NCBI RefSeq assembly: GCF_002289575.1
Contig: NZ_NTGA01000002.1
Coordinates: 62,001-126,000 of the forward strand
From: Dietzia natronolimnaea
GTDB lineage: Bacteria; Actinomycetota; Actinomycetes; Mycobacteriales; Mycobacteriaceae
Length of the DNA: 64,000 nucleotides
Direction of reading: 5' to 3'
Numbering within the stretch: position 1 is the stretch's first letter; every line of letters begins with the position of its first letter. The translations under genes and the position numbers were made by a program. Shown here in pieces: positions 1 to 8,669 of the stretch. The notes below the pieces were generated by a model. It had not been told where the DNA came from. It made no database searches and was given only the letters and a program-made list of their open reading frames with translations.

Positions 1-600
1 AGCTGGCTGGCGGCCGCGTTCATCCTGGCCACGATCTGCTTCTACGTCTTCGTCTACACGATGATCCTCAAGCGACGCACCGCCCAGAACGTGGTGTGGG
101 GTGGTGCCGCCGGATGCATGCCCGTACTCGTGTCCTGGGCGGTCATCACCGATCACCTCCCCGAGGGCCAGCCGCACAACTGGTGGCAGGCGATCGTCCT
201 GTTCCTCATCATCTTCTTCTGGACGCCGCCCCACACCTGGGCTCTCGCGATGCGGTACAAGGAGGACTACAAGGCGGCCGGTGTGCCGATGCTGCCCGTG
301 GTGATGTCGGCTGAAGGCGTCACCCGCCGGATCACCCTCTACACCTGGGCCACCGTTCTGTGCACTTTCGCACTCATCCCCGCAGCGGGGTGGATCTACG
401 CGGTGGGTGCGGTCGGCTTCGGAGTGTGGTTCATCGTCATGGCGCACCGCCTCGAGGCCGGTGTGCGCAGAGGTGTCGAGGTCAAACCCCTCAAGCTCTT
501 CATCCTGTCGAACAACTACCTGGCCGCGGTCTTCGTTGCCCTGTCCATCGACGCGGTTCTCGGCCTCGAGACCCTGTCGGGGGCGTTCTCACTGTTCTGA
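1..600 (+). CDS. ctaB: Protohaem IX farnesyltransferase (haem O synthase), 3' part
   Basis: This is the C-terminal 199 residues of a UbiA-type prenyltransferase; the reading frame is open from base 1, so the 5' part lies outside the window. The family transfers a farnesyl group to protohaem, giving haem O for cytochrome aa3 oxidase, and acts in the cytoplasmic membrane. Several hydrophobic helices are visible, and the family-typical stretch [13 protein letters not shown] followed by [14 protein letters not shown] is intact. It converges on the quinone oxidoreductase, with only 27 bases between the two stop codons. The same ctaB-qor neighbourhood exists in mycobacteria. Identity is secure; the true start cannot be seen. 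Confidence 0.95.
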   Translation, partial: SWLAAAFILATICFYVFVYTMILKRRTAQNVVWGGAAGCMPVLVSWAVITDHLPEGQPHNWWQAIVLFLIIFFWTPPHTWALAMRYKEDYKAAGVPMLPVVMSAEGVTRRITLYTWATVLCTFALIPAAGWIYAVGAVGFGVWFIVMAHRLEAGVRRGVEVKPLKLFILSNNYLAAVFVALSIDAVLGLETLSGAFSLF

Positions 601-644
601 CCGTCACCGCGAGAGGTCGTCTGACCCTCACCGGGAGGGGTCGA
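597..644. repeat. 24-nt imperfect tandem repeat over two convergent stop codons
   Basis: Two copies (597-620 and 621-644) match at 20 of 24 positions. Each copy carries a TGA on the plus strand and a TGA on the minus strand. Because the period is a multiple of three, ctaB has an in-frame second stop 24 bases downstream (622-624), and the convergent oxidoreductase likewise has one at 606-604. The second copy can also fold weakly (623-629 with 635-642). Confidence 0.7.
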
Positions 645-1596
645 GTGTGATCGACCCCGTGGTGCGCCGGGCCTGAAGGGCACGGTGCGCCTGCGCCGCA
701 TCGGTGAGCCCGAAGGTCGCACCGACGTCGAGGACGAGAGAACCACCCACCAGACCTTCCATCACCTCCGCAGCACGTTCGCGGTACTCCTCCGTGGTCG
801 CGATGAAGTCGCCGAGCGTGGGACGGGTCAGGAACACCGAGCCGGCCGCATTGAGTCGCTGCGGATCCACCGGCGGTACGGGACCGCTCGCGGCGCCGAA
901 CAGGACCAGGGTCCCGCGTCGCGCGAGTGACGCCAGACTCGTGTCGAAGGTGTCCCGCCCGACCCCGTCGAACACCACCTCCACACCACCGCCGGACAGT
1001 TCGCGGATCCGCTCGGGCGTGGCCTCCGGATAGAGCAGCACCTGATGTGCGCCCAGATCCCTGCATATCCGGGCTTTCGACTCCGTCGAGGTGGTGGTGA
1101 TCACCTGGTACCCACGCGCCACCGCCATCTGGATGAGGAGCTGACCCACACCTCCGGCGCCGGCGGTGATCAACACGGTGTCCCCTCCGTGCGCGCGATG
1201 GGTGTCGGTGATCAGGTAATGGGCGGTGAGCCCCTGGAGGAGCATCGACGCGGCGACACCATCGGGCACCTCCTCGGGGACAGTGACCAGCGCCTCGGCC
1301 GGAGCCACCACGTACTGGGCGTAGGAACCGGGGATCTGGCACCAGGCCACCCGGTCCCCGGCCACGAGGTCGGGGGTGCCCTCGCCGACCGACTCGACGA
1401 TCCCGGCTCCCTCGCTTCCCGGGATGTACGGCAACGCGGACTGGTAGACGCCCTCCCGGAAGTAGGTGTCGATGAAGTTGACGCCGATGGCGGTGGTCCG
1501 GACCAGGACCTCGCCGGGACCCGGCGAGGGCGTCTCGACCTCGACCGGCCGAAGGACGTCGGGGCCACCGTGTTCTGAGATCCGGATCGCACGCAT
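628..1596 (-). CDS. qor: NADPH:quinone oxidoreductase, zinc-independent MDR family
   Basis: 322 residues when started at ATG 1596 (MRAIRISEHGGPDV), which is the usual start for this family; upstream extension in the same frame is low-complexity and unlike the family. Members reduce quinones or related electrophiles with NADPH in the cytosol. The Rossmann nucleotide-binding core is visible (ITAGAGGVGQLLIQMA), and the N-terminal GroES-like fold lacks the zinc ligands of alcohol dehydrogenases, as expected for QOR. It is convergent with ctaB and divergent from the Ala-rich repeat protein, with 114 bases between the start codons. The M. tuberculosis gene in the same position is also annotated qor. 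Confidence 0.88.
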   Translation of the reverse strand: MRAIRISEHGGPDVLRPVEVETPSPGPGEVLVRTTAIGVNFIDTYFREGVYQSALPYIPGSEGAGIVESVGEGTPDLVAGDRVAWCQIPGSYAQYVVAPAEALVTVPEEVPDGVAASMLLQGLTAHYLITDTHRAHGGDTVLITAGAGGVGQLLIQMAVARGYQVITTTSTESKARICRDLGAHQVLLYPEATPERIRELSGGGVEVVFDGVGRDTFDTSLASLARRGTLVLFGAASGPVPPVDPQRLNAAGSVFLTRPTLGDFIATTEEYRERAAEVMEGLVGGSLVLDVGATFGLTDAAQAHRALQARRTTGSITLDPSR

Positions 1597-1710
1597 GCTC
1601 CCAGTATCCGGGACGACCGGGGGCGGCGCAGCCCGGATATCGCCGAGCCATATGGCAGCTCCCCGGGAGCGGCAGGCGGTCGCGGGAACCGGAGGCGATA
1701 AGGTACCACC

Positions 1711-3279
1711 ATGAGCCTGCAGATCCTTTCCCAGTACGCCGGGGGACCGCGAGCCCGGGCGACCGGTCGGTCCGCCGTCACCATCGGTGGGTCCGGTGCC
1801 GTCTCGGAACCCGATCAGGCACCCGCCGCCGTTGACGAGATAGCCGATCAGGCACCCGCCGCGGCCGACGAGGCACCCGCCGCCGACGAGGCTGTCGCCG
1901 GGGAAGAAGCCGCAGCACAGTCCGAGGATGCACCGGCAGAGGACGCCACAGCGCAGGAGGCCGCCGCCAGCTCGTCGCCGGCCGGGTCGGCGCCCTCCGG
2001 CACTGCTCCCGCCGAAGCAGCCGCGACTCCCTCCGGCGGACTGAGCCTGGGACGCCGCGCCCCCAAGGCCCCGGGAGGCGGCGCATCGTCCCTGCACGGA
2101 TCTCGGATCAAGGAGATCGAGGGCAGCGGGACTCCTGCCCCGGCGAACTCGCCCGCACCCGCCGCACCCGAGCCCGCAGCCGCGTCCGAGGCGGGCGCCT
2201 CCGACTCCGCGGATGACCAGTCGAACACCCCGGCCACAGAGTCCACCAACTCGGAGCCCACTAGCTCGGAACCCACTGCCTCGGAGCCCGCGGCCGAGGG
2301 CGGCCCCGCCGCACCCGCCGGTGGCGGCCTGACGCTCGGTGGCCGCACGACGGCCAAGGCCCCGGGTGGAAAGTCCGCCGGCTCACTGGTCCTGGGCGGC
2401 GGCGCGGGTGCCGCGGCCGCCTCCGCCGCATCCAAGGCCGCGACGTCGAGCGAGCCCGCCACCACGCAGGCCCCCGACGCCGCCGCGCCAGCCGGCGACA
2501 AGACAGATGCGGTCAAGGCCGAAGAGGTCAAGGCCGCTGGCGCGGCTGAGACGACCGAGGAGGCAGCGGCGAGCACCGATCAGGCGCCGGCGGCCAAGAA
2601 GTCCGGCGGGCTCACCCTCGGCGGCGGTTCGGGCGCCAAGGCCCCCGGCGGCGGCAAGCAGGGTGGACTCACGCTCGGTGGCGGATCCAAGGCCAAGGCC
2701 CCCGGGGGCGGGTCCGCGGGCCTGACCCTGGGTGGCGGATCCGAGGCTCCCTCAGCGGACACGACCGAGGCCCCCGCGACAAAGTCCGCTGCGGCCGAGG
2801 CACCCGAGGAGACCACGGCGCCCTCCGCCGCCTCACGACCCGCCGACGCCCCGGCCGCGTCTCAGCCGGTCGCCACACCCCCGGCGGACGAGCCGGCTCC
2901 CGACGACAAGTCCCCCGAGGCGGCCGCTGCGCAGAAGGCGTCGGCGGAGAAGATCGATCCGATCACGGTCGAGAAGGTCCCCGCAGGACCCACCCCGCCC
3001 CCCGCTGCCGTGAAGTTCGTGGAGAAGTTCCTCGCCCGACACGGCGGCAAGGCCGACCTGGTCCTCCAGCCCACCGGCCGGACGGGCGTCCGCCTGACGT
3101 TCGTGGGTGCCGACGGCGTCATGGACGATTACATGGTCGATACCCTGGCCGAGGCCGAGGCGGTACGGGACGGGGTCCCCGGGCTGACCGGGTCGGACTG
3201 GACGCGCGAGCTGGTCTCGCACACCGATGTCCCCGCCGGCCACTGGAAGCGGATGGCCGGTTCCGGTTCCCTGCTCTGA
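1711..3279 (+). CDS. Ala/Pro-rich repeat protein with small conserved-looking C-terminal domain
   Basis: 522 residues. Residues about 30-430 are disordered-looking and very rich in Ala, Pro, Glu, Ser and Thr. Embedded in them is a recurring motif of the form GLTLGG-x(2-4)-AKAPGG: near residues 109, 205, 299, 318 and 337, the last three nearly tandem. The last 90 residues (from PPPAAVKFVEKFLARHGG) look folded, with predicted helix, strands and several Trp and Asp residues. There is no signal peptide or membrane segment, so it is probably cytoplasmic. A GGAGG sits at 1691-1695. I do not recognise a function. It occupies the place of Rv1455 between qor and ctaA in M. tuberculosis, which suggests an old resident gene with an expanded linker. 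Confidence 0.75.
   Translation: MSLQILSQYAGGPRARATGRSAVTIGGSGAVSEPDQAPAAVDEIADQAPAAADEAPAADEAVAGEEAAAQSEDAPAEDATAQEAAASSSPAGSAPSGTAPAEAAATPSGGLSLGRRAPKAPGGGASSLHGSRIKEIEGSGTPAPANSPAPAAPEPAAASEAGASDSADDQSNTPATESTNSEPTSSEPTASEPAAEGGPAAPAGGGLTLGGRTTAKAPGGKSAGSLVLGGGAGAAAASAASKAATSSEPATTQAPDAAAPAGDKTDAVKAEEVKAAGAAETTEEAAASTDQAPAAKKSGGLTLGGGSGAKAPGGGKQGGLTLGGGSKAKAPGGGSAGLTLGGGSEAPSADTTEAPATKSAAAEAPEETTAPSAASRPADAPAASQPVATPPADEPAPDDKSPEAAAAQKASAEKIDPITVEKVPAGPTPPPAAVKFVEKFLARHGGKADLVLQPTGRTGVRLTFVGADGVMDDYMVDTLAEAEAVRDGVPGLTGSDWTRELVSHTDVPAGHWKRMAGSGSLL
2605..2760 (+). repeat. 57-nt coding repeats (LTLGGG/AKAPGG units)
   Basis: Three in-frame units begin at 2605, 2662 and 2719, the third incomplete. 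Each full unit encodes 19 residues beginning GGLTLGGGS or a close variant and ending in APGGG. Two more diverged single copies lie upstream in the gene, at residues about 109 and 205. Confidence 0.8.
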
Positions 3280-3280
3280 C

Positions 3281-3318
3281 GCCCCGGTAAGACGACAAGG
3301 CTCCGATAGGACGAGAAC
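3281..3318 (+). repeat. 19-nt imperfect tandem repeat just after a stop codon
   Basis: Two copies (3281-3299, 3300-3318) match at 14 of 19 positions, and carry TAA and TAG respectively in equivalent places. The array begins one base after the TGA of the Ala-rich gene and runs into the terminator hairpin. Confidence 0.45.
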
Positions 3319-3344
3319 GGCCCCGCCGCGGCGGGGCCGTTCTC
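3313..3344. terminator. Bidirectional terminator hairpin between convergent genes
   Basis: A perfect 32-base palindrome: GAGAACGGCCCCGCCG followed by its exact complement. It lies between the stop of the Ala-rich gene (3279) and the stop of ctaA (3388). A second hairpin (3370-3376 with 3382-3388) reaches the ctaA stop codon. Confidence 0.85.
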
Positions 3345-3387
3345 CGTGTGATCGTGTCCGCGGGTGCGAGCCCGCCTCTCGGGCGGG

Positions 3388-4386
3388 CTACGCGGCCCGT
3401 GCGCTCGCGACCGCGGGTTCCCGGATGACGGCCGAGGCCCAGAGGGCTCCGGTCACGGCGGTGATCGCCCCGGCCAGCGTCACGTGCAGCACCACCAGCA
3501 TCTCCGGCACCCCCAGCTGATACTGGGTGATCCCCACGACCGCCTGCGCCGCGATCAGGGCGATCAGGATCAGGCAACGCCGGATCGCCGGTCCCTCGGC
3601 ACGCAGTGCGAGGAGGCCGAACGCGAGGCCGATGAGCAGGCAGACGTACCCGACCATCAGTTCCGCGTGGAAGTGGACCAGCCACTGGATCGGCATCTGG
3701 AGACGGTCCGCGGCCCCGATCCGGGCGTCACCGGCGTGGGGACCCGCTCCGGTGACCATGGTGCCGGTCACCAACACCCCGGCCAGGAGCACGGCGGAGA
3801 GCACGATGAGCCAGGACAGCGGTGGGGGCAGGACGCGGCGGGCGGGGGAGTCGTCGGATTCACCGACCCGCACGAACAGGACGGCCGCGAGCCAGGCCAG
3901 GATCATGGACGGCAGCAGGTGGAGCGCAACGGTCCACCACACCAGGCCCGCCAGGACGGTGATGCCTCCGATCACCGCCTGCGCCACGATCCCCGCGGGC
4001 ATGGCGAGGGCGAGCCAGATGAGCTCGCTGCGTCGCCCCGCGCGGAGCAGCGCGAGCAGCAGCGCGGCGGCCACCGCGACCAACACGAAGGTGAGCAGAC
4101 GGTTGCCGAACTCGATGGCCTGGTGCAGCGCGGGGCCCGCCCCGGCGACGGGCACGAAGCTGTCCTGATTGCACCGTGGCCACGTCTCGCAGCCCAGACC
4201 CGACGCGGTCACCCGGACGGTCACCCCGGTGGTCATGATGCCGATCTGGGCCATGACGTTGGCCAGTGCGAGACCCTTCTGCAGCCGGACCGACGGGAGC
4301 GGCAGACGGGCCAGCGGTCCCCTCGGTCCCGGGGGATCGCTCGTGGCCGGGCTACCGGATTTCGGGGCACGCGAAGTCGAGGTCAC
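3388..4386 (-). CDS. ctaA: Haem A synthase (COX15/CtaA family)
   Basis: 332 residues from GTG 4386, preceded by GGGGG; a longer reading frame would overlap the permease gene, so this start is preferred. The enzyme oxidises the C8 methyl of haem O to haem A in the cytoplasmic membrane, the step after CtaB. About eight membrane helices are visible, and the family pattern is intact: GLGCETWPRC (paired cysteines in the first loop), HQAIEFGNRLLT (haem-ligand His) and a later histidine at HFHAEL. It is the last gene behind the minus-strand mannosyltransferase-ABC unit, 38 bases after the permease stop. M. tuberculosis has the same arrangement. Confidence 0.93.
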   Translation of the reverse strand: MTSTSRAPKSGSPATSDPPGPRGPLARLPLPSVRLQKGLALANVMAQIGIMTTGVTVRVTASGLGCETWPRCNQDSFVPVAGAGPALHQAIEFGNRLLTFVLVAVAAALLLALLRAGRRSELIWLALAMPAGIVAQAVIGGITVLAGLVWWTVALHLLPSMILAWLAAVLFVRVGESDDSPARRVLPPPLSWLIVLSAVLLAGVLVTGTMVTGAGPHAGDARIGAADRLQMPIQWLVHFHAELMVGYVCLLIGLAFGLLALRAEGPAIRRCLILIALIAAQAVVGITQYQLGVPEMLVVLHVTLAGAITAVTGALWASAVIREPAVASARAA

Positions 4387-4424
4387 GCCCCCGATTCTAG
4401 GCGGGCGCCCCGGCCGCCCCGCGA

Positions 4425-5216
4425 TCAGGTGAAGGAGAAGTGCCGCACGGCCAGACCCGCGCAGACCGCGGTCCACCCGACCAGGACCACCGCCGCCAGG
4501 GCGGGGAACCCACCGTCCACGGACGTGACCAGCGCGCTGGTCAGCGCGTACGACGGGACGACGACGAGGACCTCGTGGAGCCAGTCGGGCAGCGTTGCCA
4601 CACCGATGGCCAGACCGGCCGCACCGATCAGGACGAACCAGATGAGATTGGCCAGGGCCAACACGATCTCGGCACGCAGAGTGCCCCCGAGCAGCAACCC
4701 CATCGAGGAGAAGGCCACCGATCCGAGCGCGATCATCACCGCGCCCACCGCCAGACCCGCGAGCCCGGGGCGCCAGCCGAGACCGGCCGCGATCACACCG
4801 AGCAGAACGGCCTGACCGGCGACCAGGATCAGCGTGGCCAGGATCTTTCCCCCGATGATGACGGTGGACGGGAGGGGGGTGCCGCCCAGCCGCTTGAGCG
4901 CACCGTAGCGACGATCGAATCCCACGGCGATCGCCTGGCCGGTGAACGCGGTACCCATGACCGAGAGGGTCAACACCGCGGTGATCGCGTAGTCGATCCT
5001 CGGCTGCGGGATCGAGCCGAATTCGATCGCGGTCAGCGCGAACAGGACCGCGACGGGAATCACGAGGGCCACCAGGAGCTGCTCGCCGTTACGCAGGAAG
5101 AGCGTCAGCTCCATGCGGGTCTGCGACGCCGCCATCCGGGGGAGGGTGGCGGGTGCGGACGGTCGGGCGAACGTCCCCGACGCGAAGCGGTTGGTTCCCG
5201 TGGGGGTGTCGGTCAT
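4425..5216 (-). CDS. ABC-2 type transporter permease
   Basis: 263 residues with about six hydrophobic helices after a 35-residue cytoplasmic N-terminus, the usual size of an ABC-2 permease. The characteristic cytoplasmic loop FDRRYGALKRLGGTPL follows the second helix. The ATG start overlaps the ATPase stop by four bases (ATGA), so the two proteins are almost certainly made together as one exporter. Substrate is unknown. Homologues in mycobacteria sit at the same place, between mptB and ctaA, and were loosely labelled antibiotic transporters; a link to haem delivery or envelope glycan export is only positional. Confidence 0.88.
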   Translation of the reverse strand: MTDTPTGTNRFASGTFARPSAPATLPRMAASQTRMELTLFLRNGEQLLVALVIPVAVLFALTAIEFGSIPQPRIDYAITAVLTLSVMGTAFTGQAIAVGFDRRYGALKRLGGTPLPSTVIIGGKILATLILVAGQAVLLGVIAAGLGWRPGLAGLAVGAVMIALGSVAFSSMGLLLGGTLRAEIVLALANLIWFVLIGAAGLAIGVATLPDWLHEVLVVVPSYALTSALVTSVDGGFPALAAVVLVGWTAVCAGLAVRHFSFT

Positions 5217-6148
5217 CGCAGGTCCCGTCCGGTCAGGTCGAGGAAGACCTCTTCGAGGCTCCTGGCGCGGGTGGCCAGGGAGGTGAGTTGGACTCCGGAG
5301 TCCTCAAGTGCCGCGCAGAGGCTGGTCATGAGTGCGGGGGACACCGGGCCGTGGACCTCGAAGATCCCGGCCGCGGCCCCCGCCGTCACCGTGTGGTCCG
5401 GTCCGAGGGCGCGGCTCAGAAGCGTCGGCGAGGCCTCGCCGTCGACGACCAGGGTCACGCCCTCGGAGGTCCCCGCCCGGGCGAGCTCGGTCGGCGTCCC
5501 GGCAGCCACCCGGCGACCGTGGTCGATGATCACCACCTCGTCGGCCAGGGCGGCGGCCTCGTCCATGAGGTGTGTGGTCAGCAGGACGGCTGCGCCGTCC
5601 CGACGCAGGGCCCGGACCAGGTCCCACACCGCCCGCCGGGACTGTGCGTCGAGTCCGGCGGTGGGCTCGTCGAGGAACACCAGTTCAGGCCGGCCGATCA
5701 CCGCGATGGCGAGGGAGAGCCGCTGTTGCTGGCCACCGGACAGACGCCGGTAGGGGGTGGTGAGGTGATCGCTGAGTCCCAGCTCGTCGAGCAGCCAGTC
5801 CGGGTCGAGGGGGTCCGCGTAGTACGAGGCGACCAGACGGACCATCTCGCCGACACGCGCGGCGGGGTAGGCCCCGCCGCCCTGGAGCATCATCCCGATG
5901 CGACTGCGGACGCGCTGACGATCGGCCACGGGGTCCAGACCCAGCACACGGAGGGTTCCGCCGTCCGGCCGCAGAAAGCCTTCGCAGACCTCGACCGTGG
6001 TGGTCTTGCCGGCTCCGTTGGGACCGAGGAGCGCCATCACCTCACCGCGGTCGAGGCGAAGGTCCAGTCCTGCCACGGCGGTGGTCTGCCCGAACCTCTT
6101 GACGAGTCCCTCGACGAGTAGCGCGGGGGAGTCGGTGGGTGAGGTCAC
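5213..6148 (-). CDS. ABC transporter ATP-binding protein
   Basis: 311 residues from a GTG start that overlaps the preceding mannosyltransferase stop (GTGA). Walker A is GPNGAGKTT, the signature is LSGGQQQRLS, Walker B is LVFLDEPTAGLD and the switch His lies in LLTTHLMDEA. The C-terminal 80 residues resemble the DrrA-type regulatory extension. It drives the permease encoded immediately downstream. The reaction is ATP hydrolysis coupled to export; the cargo cannot be told from sequence. Confidence 0.92.
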   Translation of the reverse strand: MTSPTDSPALLVEGLVKRFGQTTAVAGLDLRLDRGEVMALLGPNGAGKTTTVEVCEGFLRPDGGTLRVLGLDPVADRQRVRSRIGMMLQGGGAYPAARVGEMVRLVASYYADPLDPDWLLDELGLSDHLTTPYRRLSGGQQQRLSLAIAVIGRPELVFLDEPTAGLDAQSRRAVWDLVRALRRDGAAVLLTTHLMDEAAALADEVVIIDHGRRVAAGTPTELARAGTSEGVTLVVDGEASPTLLSRALGPDHTVTAGAAAGIFEVHGPVSPALMTSLCAALEDSGVQLTSLATRARSLEEVFLDLTGRDLR

Positions 6149-7758
6149 GGGAGCATTCTAGGTCGCTCCGAGGACCGGAAGCGCAGCAGCCCCGGCCAGC
6201 GGAACATCGCGATCAGCAGTATCGATACCGCCACGACGGTGGCCACCCATGCCTGGACGGTGACGAACGGCGGCAGGCCCGCACCCGGAGGGAGAGTGAA
6301 GCAGGCGAGCACGGCGCTGACCGCCACCACGGGAAGACGGAACTCCACCCTCGACGCCCACGCCGCGAGCGGGACCAGGGCCCACAGGACGTACCAGGGC
6401 TGCACCACGGGGAAGCACAGGACGATGGCGGCCATCGACACCCCGAGTCCGCCGACCGGATCGATCCTTCCCGCGGAGACCGCGAACAGCATCCGGATGG
6501 TGACCACGCCGGCGATCACGAGCGCCGCGGTCTGCACCATCACCAGGATCTGGGCCGTGTGGTCGCCCAGCCCCAGGTACTGCCCGATCCCGCCGACGAT
6601 CACGCCCAGGGCGGTGGGTGGTGAGAGCCAACTCCGCAGCGACGTGGCCGCCCCGAGCTTCGTGATCCACCCGAGGCCGGAGGAGGTGACGATCATGGCC
6701 AGCCCGGTGGTGGCACCGCTGATCACGACCATCACCAGAGCGGCCCGCACGGTGGCGACGGCGCCGCCACCCCACCGTCGGGCGAGCGCCATCCCGACGA
6801 AGCCCAGGGCGACGACGGTGGGCAGTTTCACCAGCGCCGACCCGGTGACCAGGACGGTCCCGACGACGAAGAGCACGGCGGTCCGGGGCCCGGACTCGAG
6901 GGAGTCCACGGCGCGCAGGGCCAGCACCAACCCGACGGCCAGTAGTCCCATCATGAGGGACTCGGAGTGGATCCCGGACACGAGATGGAACAGGACGAGG
7001 GGGTTGGCCACCGCCAGCCAGAGCGCCGCCACGTCCGAGACCCCGCAGTACTCGGCGAGTCGCGGGACCGCCCACCCGAGCATGAGGATCCCGATGATCG
7101 CCACCACCCGGTGCAGGATCGTGCCGGCCACCACGTCGTCCCCCGTCAGGGTGTGGATGATCTTCTGCACCCCGAGGAACAGCGGACCGTACTGATTGGG
7201 GGTGTCCCGCCAGATGTCCGGGACGTTGACCGTCAGTGCATGGGAGGTCCCCAGCGCCGACACGGGGCCCAGTTCGTACGGGTCGTCGAGGGTGTTGCCG
7301 ATCGCGCCCTGGGCCAGGTAGCTGTAGACGTCCTTGCTGAACATGGGCGGGGCGAGGGCGAGCGGCAGGGCCCACGAGGCGATGATGCGGTCGAGCGTGG
7401 CGCGGTCGATCCGGCCGCTCAGCCGTCCCCGGCGGTCCCTGCCCAGGACGTACGGGGCCAGCAGTAGCCAGCAGAGTGTCACCACCACCATCCCGGTCAT
7501 GACCACCGTCATGGAGGACTGCTGCAACCTGAGCCACAGTCCGAACAACCGCTCGCCGGCGACGGGATTCTGCAGCACGGGCAGCGCGCCCGCGCCGAGG
7601 GCGCCGACCGCCATGGCGACGGCGGCGGTGGTGCCGATCCTGCGGATCCGTCCGAGGCGGGCCAACTCCGCCGACGGTGGTGACCCGGTGAATCGCTCCT
7701 CGGTGTGCAGCCGGGCCGTGACCGCTCCCGCGCCGCGGACCGGGAATCTGGATGCCAC
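6145..7758 (-). CDS. mptB: Polyprenol-phosphate-mannose alpha-1,6-mannosyltransferase, MptB-like (GT-C)
   Basis: 537 residues from GTG 7758, with GAGAGAGG upstream; an upstream extension would run through the sufR promoter. The protein has 12 or more hydrophobic helices. The first extracytoplasmic loop carries the acidic cluster of GT-C enzymes (FSKDVYSYLAQG), then DPYELGP and a WRDTPNQYGP motif. MptB builds the proximal alpha-1,6-mannan core of lipomannan/lipoarabinomannan on the outer face of the membrane, using decaprenyl-phosphate mannose. It is divergent from sufR, as Rv1459c is from Rv1460, and is translationally coupled to the ABC ATPase. The MptB rather than MptA assignment rests mainly on this position. 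Confidence 0.85.
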   Translation of the reverse strand: MASRFPVRGAGAVTARLHTEERFTGSPPSAELARLGRIRRIGTTAAVAMAVGALGAGALPVLQNPVAGERLFGLWLRLQQSSMTVVMTGMVVVTLCWLLLAPYVLGRDRRGRLSGRIDRATLDRIIASWALPLALAPPMFSKDVYSYLAQGAIGNTLDDPYELGPVSALGTSHALTVNVPDIWRDTPNQYGPLFLGVQKIIHTLTGDDVVAGTILHRVVAIIGILMLGWAVPRLAEYCGVSDVAALWLAVANPLVLFHLVSGIHSESLMMGLLAVGLVLALRAVDSLESGPRTAVLFVVGTVLVTGSALVKLPTVVALGFVGMALARRWGGGAVATVRAALVMVVISGATTGLAMIVTSSGLGWITKLGAATSLRSWLSPPTALGVIVGGIGQYLGLGDHTAQILVMVQTAALVIAGVVTIRMLFAVSAGRIDPVGGLGVSMAAIVLCFPVVQPWYVLWALVPLAAWASRVEFRLPVVAVSAVLACFTLPPGAGLPPFVTVQAWVATVVAVSILLIAMFRWPGLLRFRSSERPRMLP

Positions 7759-7843
7759 TGGCCTCAGCCTCTCTCCGCGGTGGGTGCAGGCGGTGGGTGT
7801 CGGAGGACGGCGTCCGGCCGACGATGCCGGGCTCGCGGGGGTG

Positions 7844-7890
7844 GGAATATTTCCGTCACGAAGGTGTTGCGTAATATGACGTGGTACGTC
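7844..7890 (+). promoter_or_regulatory. Candidate sufR-suf promoter and operator
   Basis: A good -10 element TAATAT is at 7872-7877. Directly downstream, over the likely start point, is the inverted repeat GACGT-GGT-ACGTC (7878-7890). A second inverted repeat, GGAA-TAT-TTCC (7844-7854), overlaps the -35 region. SufR is known in related organisms to repress its own operon as an Fe-S protein, so either repeat could be its operator. The motif I recall for M. tuberculosis (ACACT-N5-TGTGA) is not clearly present. Confidence 0.45.
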
Positions 7891-7931
7891 CCCGACGGGG
7901 CGCACCGAGCATAGCCGGAAGGGAGAGTCAG

Positions 7932-8669
7932 TTGAGCGTGCAGCACGTCTACGAGCACAGCGCGCGACCCGACACCCGCTCGGCCGTCCGTGAACTCCTG
8001 CTGGAACGAGGGGCTCTCACCGCCGCCGAGATCGGGCAGGAGCTCGGGTTGACGGCGGCGGGCGTCCGCCGCCATCTGGATCACCTGGTCGAGTCCGGGC
8101 AGGTCGAAGCCACCCGGACCCGCCCGGCGGGCACCCGTGGGCGCCCGGCCAAGGCCTTTCGGGTCACCGCGAGGGGCCGCAGTTCGGCTCAGCACGGGTA
8201 CGACCACCTCGCCGTGGAGGCCCTGTCCGCGCTGCGGCGCATCGGCGGGGCCACCGCCGTGGCGGATTTCGCCCGCCAGCGCGTCCGGTCGATCGTCGGG
8301 CACGTCCGTCCCGCGGACGGTCCGGAGGACGTCGAACGCGCGGCGACCGACGTCGCCGCGGCCCTGACCGAATCGGGGTACGCGGCATCCATCGAGGACG
8401 CCGGGGCGGGCCTGCAGATCTGCCAGCACCACTGTCCGGTGTGGAACGTCGCGTCCCGGTTCCCAGAATTGTGTGAGGCCGAGCAGGAGGTGGTGTCCGA
8501 GATAGTCGGCACCCACGTCCAGCGCCTCGCCACCATCGCCGGCGGACACTGCGCCTGCACCACGAACATCCCCACGGGGATGGTGACCGCCGGCGACCTG
8601 GCGGCCACCATCCCCGCAGCGGCCGACGCAGACGCGTCGGTTCCGACCCCCGAAAGGACTGTGCGATGA
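7932..8669 (+). CDS. sufR: SufR, Fe-S-sensing transcriptional repressor of the suf operon
   Basis: 245 residues from TTG 7932, six bases after the ribosome site GGGAG (7921-7925); a GTG two codons later is an alternative. The N-terminal half is a DeoR/ArsR-like winged helix ([20 protein letters not shown]). The C-terminal half has the cluster-binding cysteines: CQHHC, a third in PELCEAE and CAC near the end. SufR represses suf genes when it carries a cluster and releases DNA when Fe-S supply falls. It is the first gene of the sufR-B-D-C-S-U-T operon, and its stop overlaps the sufB start (ATGA). The rare TTG start may keep the repressor level low. Confidence 0.93.
   Translation: MSVQHVYEHSARPDTRSAVRELLLERGALTAAEIGQELGLTAAGVRRHLDHLVESGQVEATRTRPAGTRGRPAKAFRVTARGRSSAQHGYDHLAVEALSALRRIGGATAVADFARQRVRSIVGHVRPADGPEDVERAATDVAAALTESGYAASIEDAGAGLQICQHHCPVWNVASRFPELCEAEQEVVSEIVGTHVQRLATIAGGHCACTTNIPTGMVTAGDLAATIPAAADADASVPTPERTVR

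Noticed and set aside
6158-7537. Long open frame opposite the mannosyltransferase gene
   Set aside because: It is Arg/Pro/Gly-rich without domains and lies wholly on the complement of a gene with clear motifs; this is usual in GC-rich DNA.
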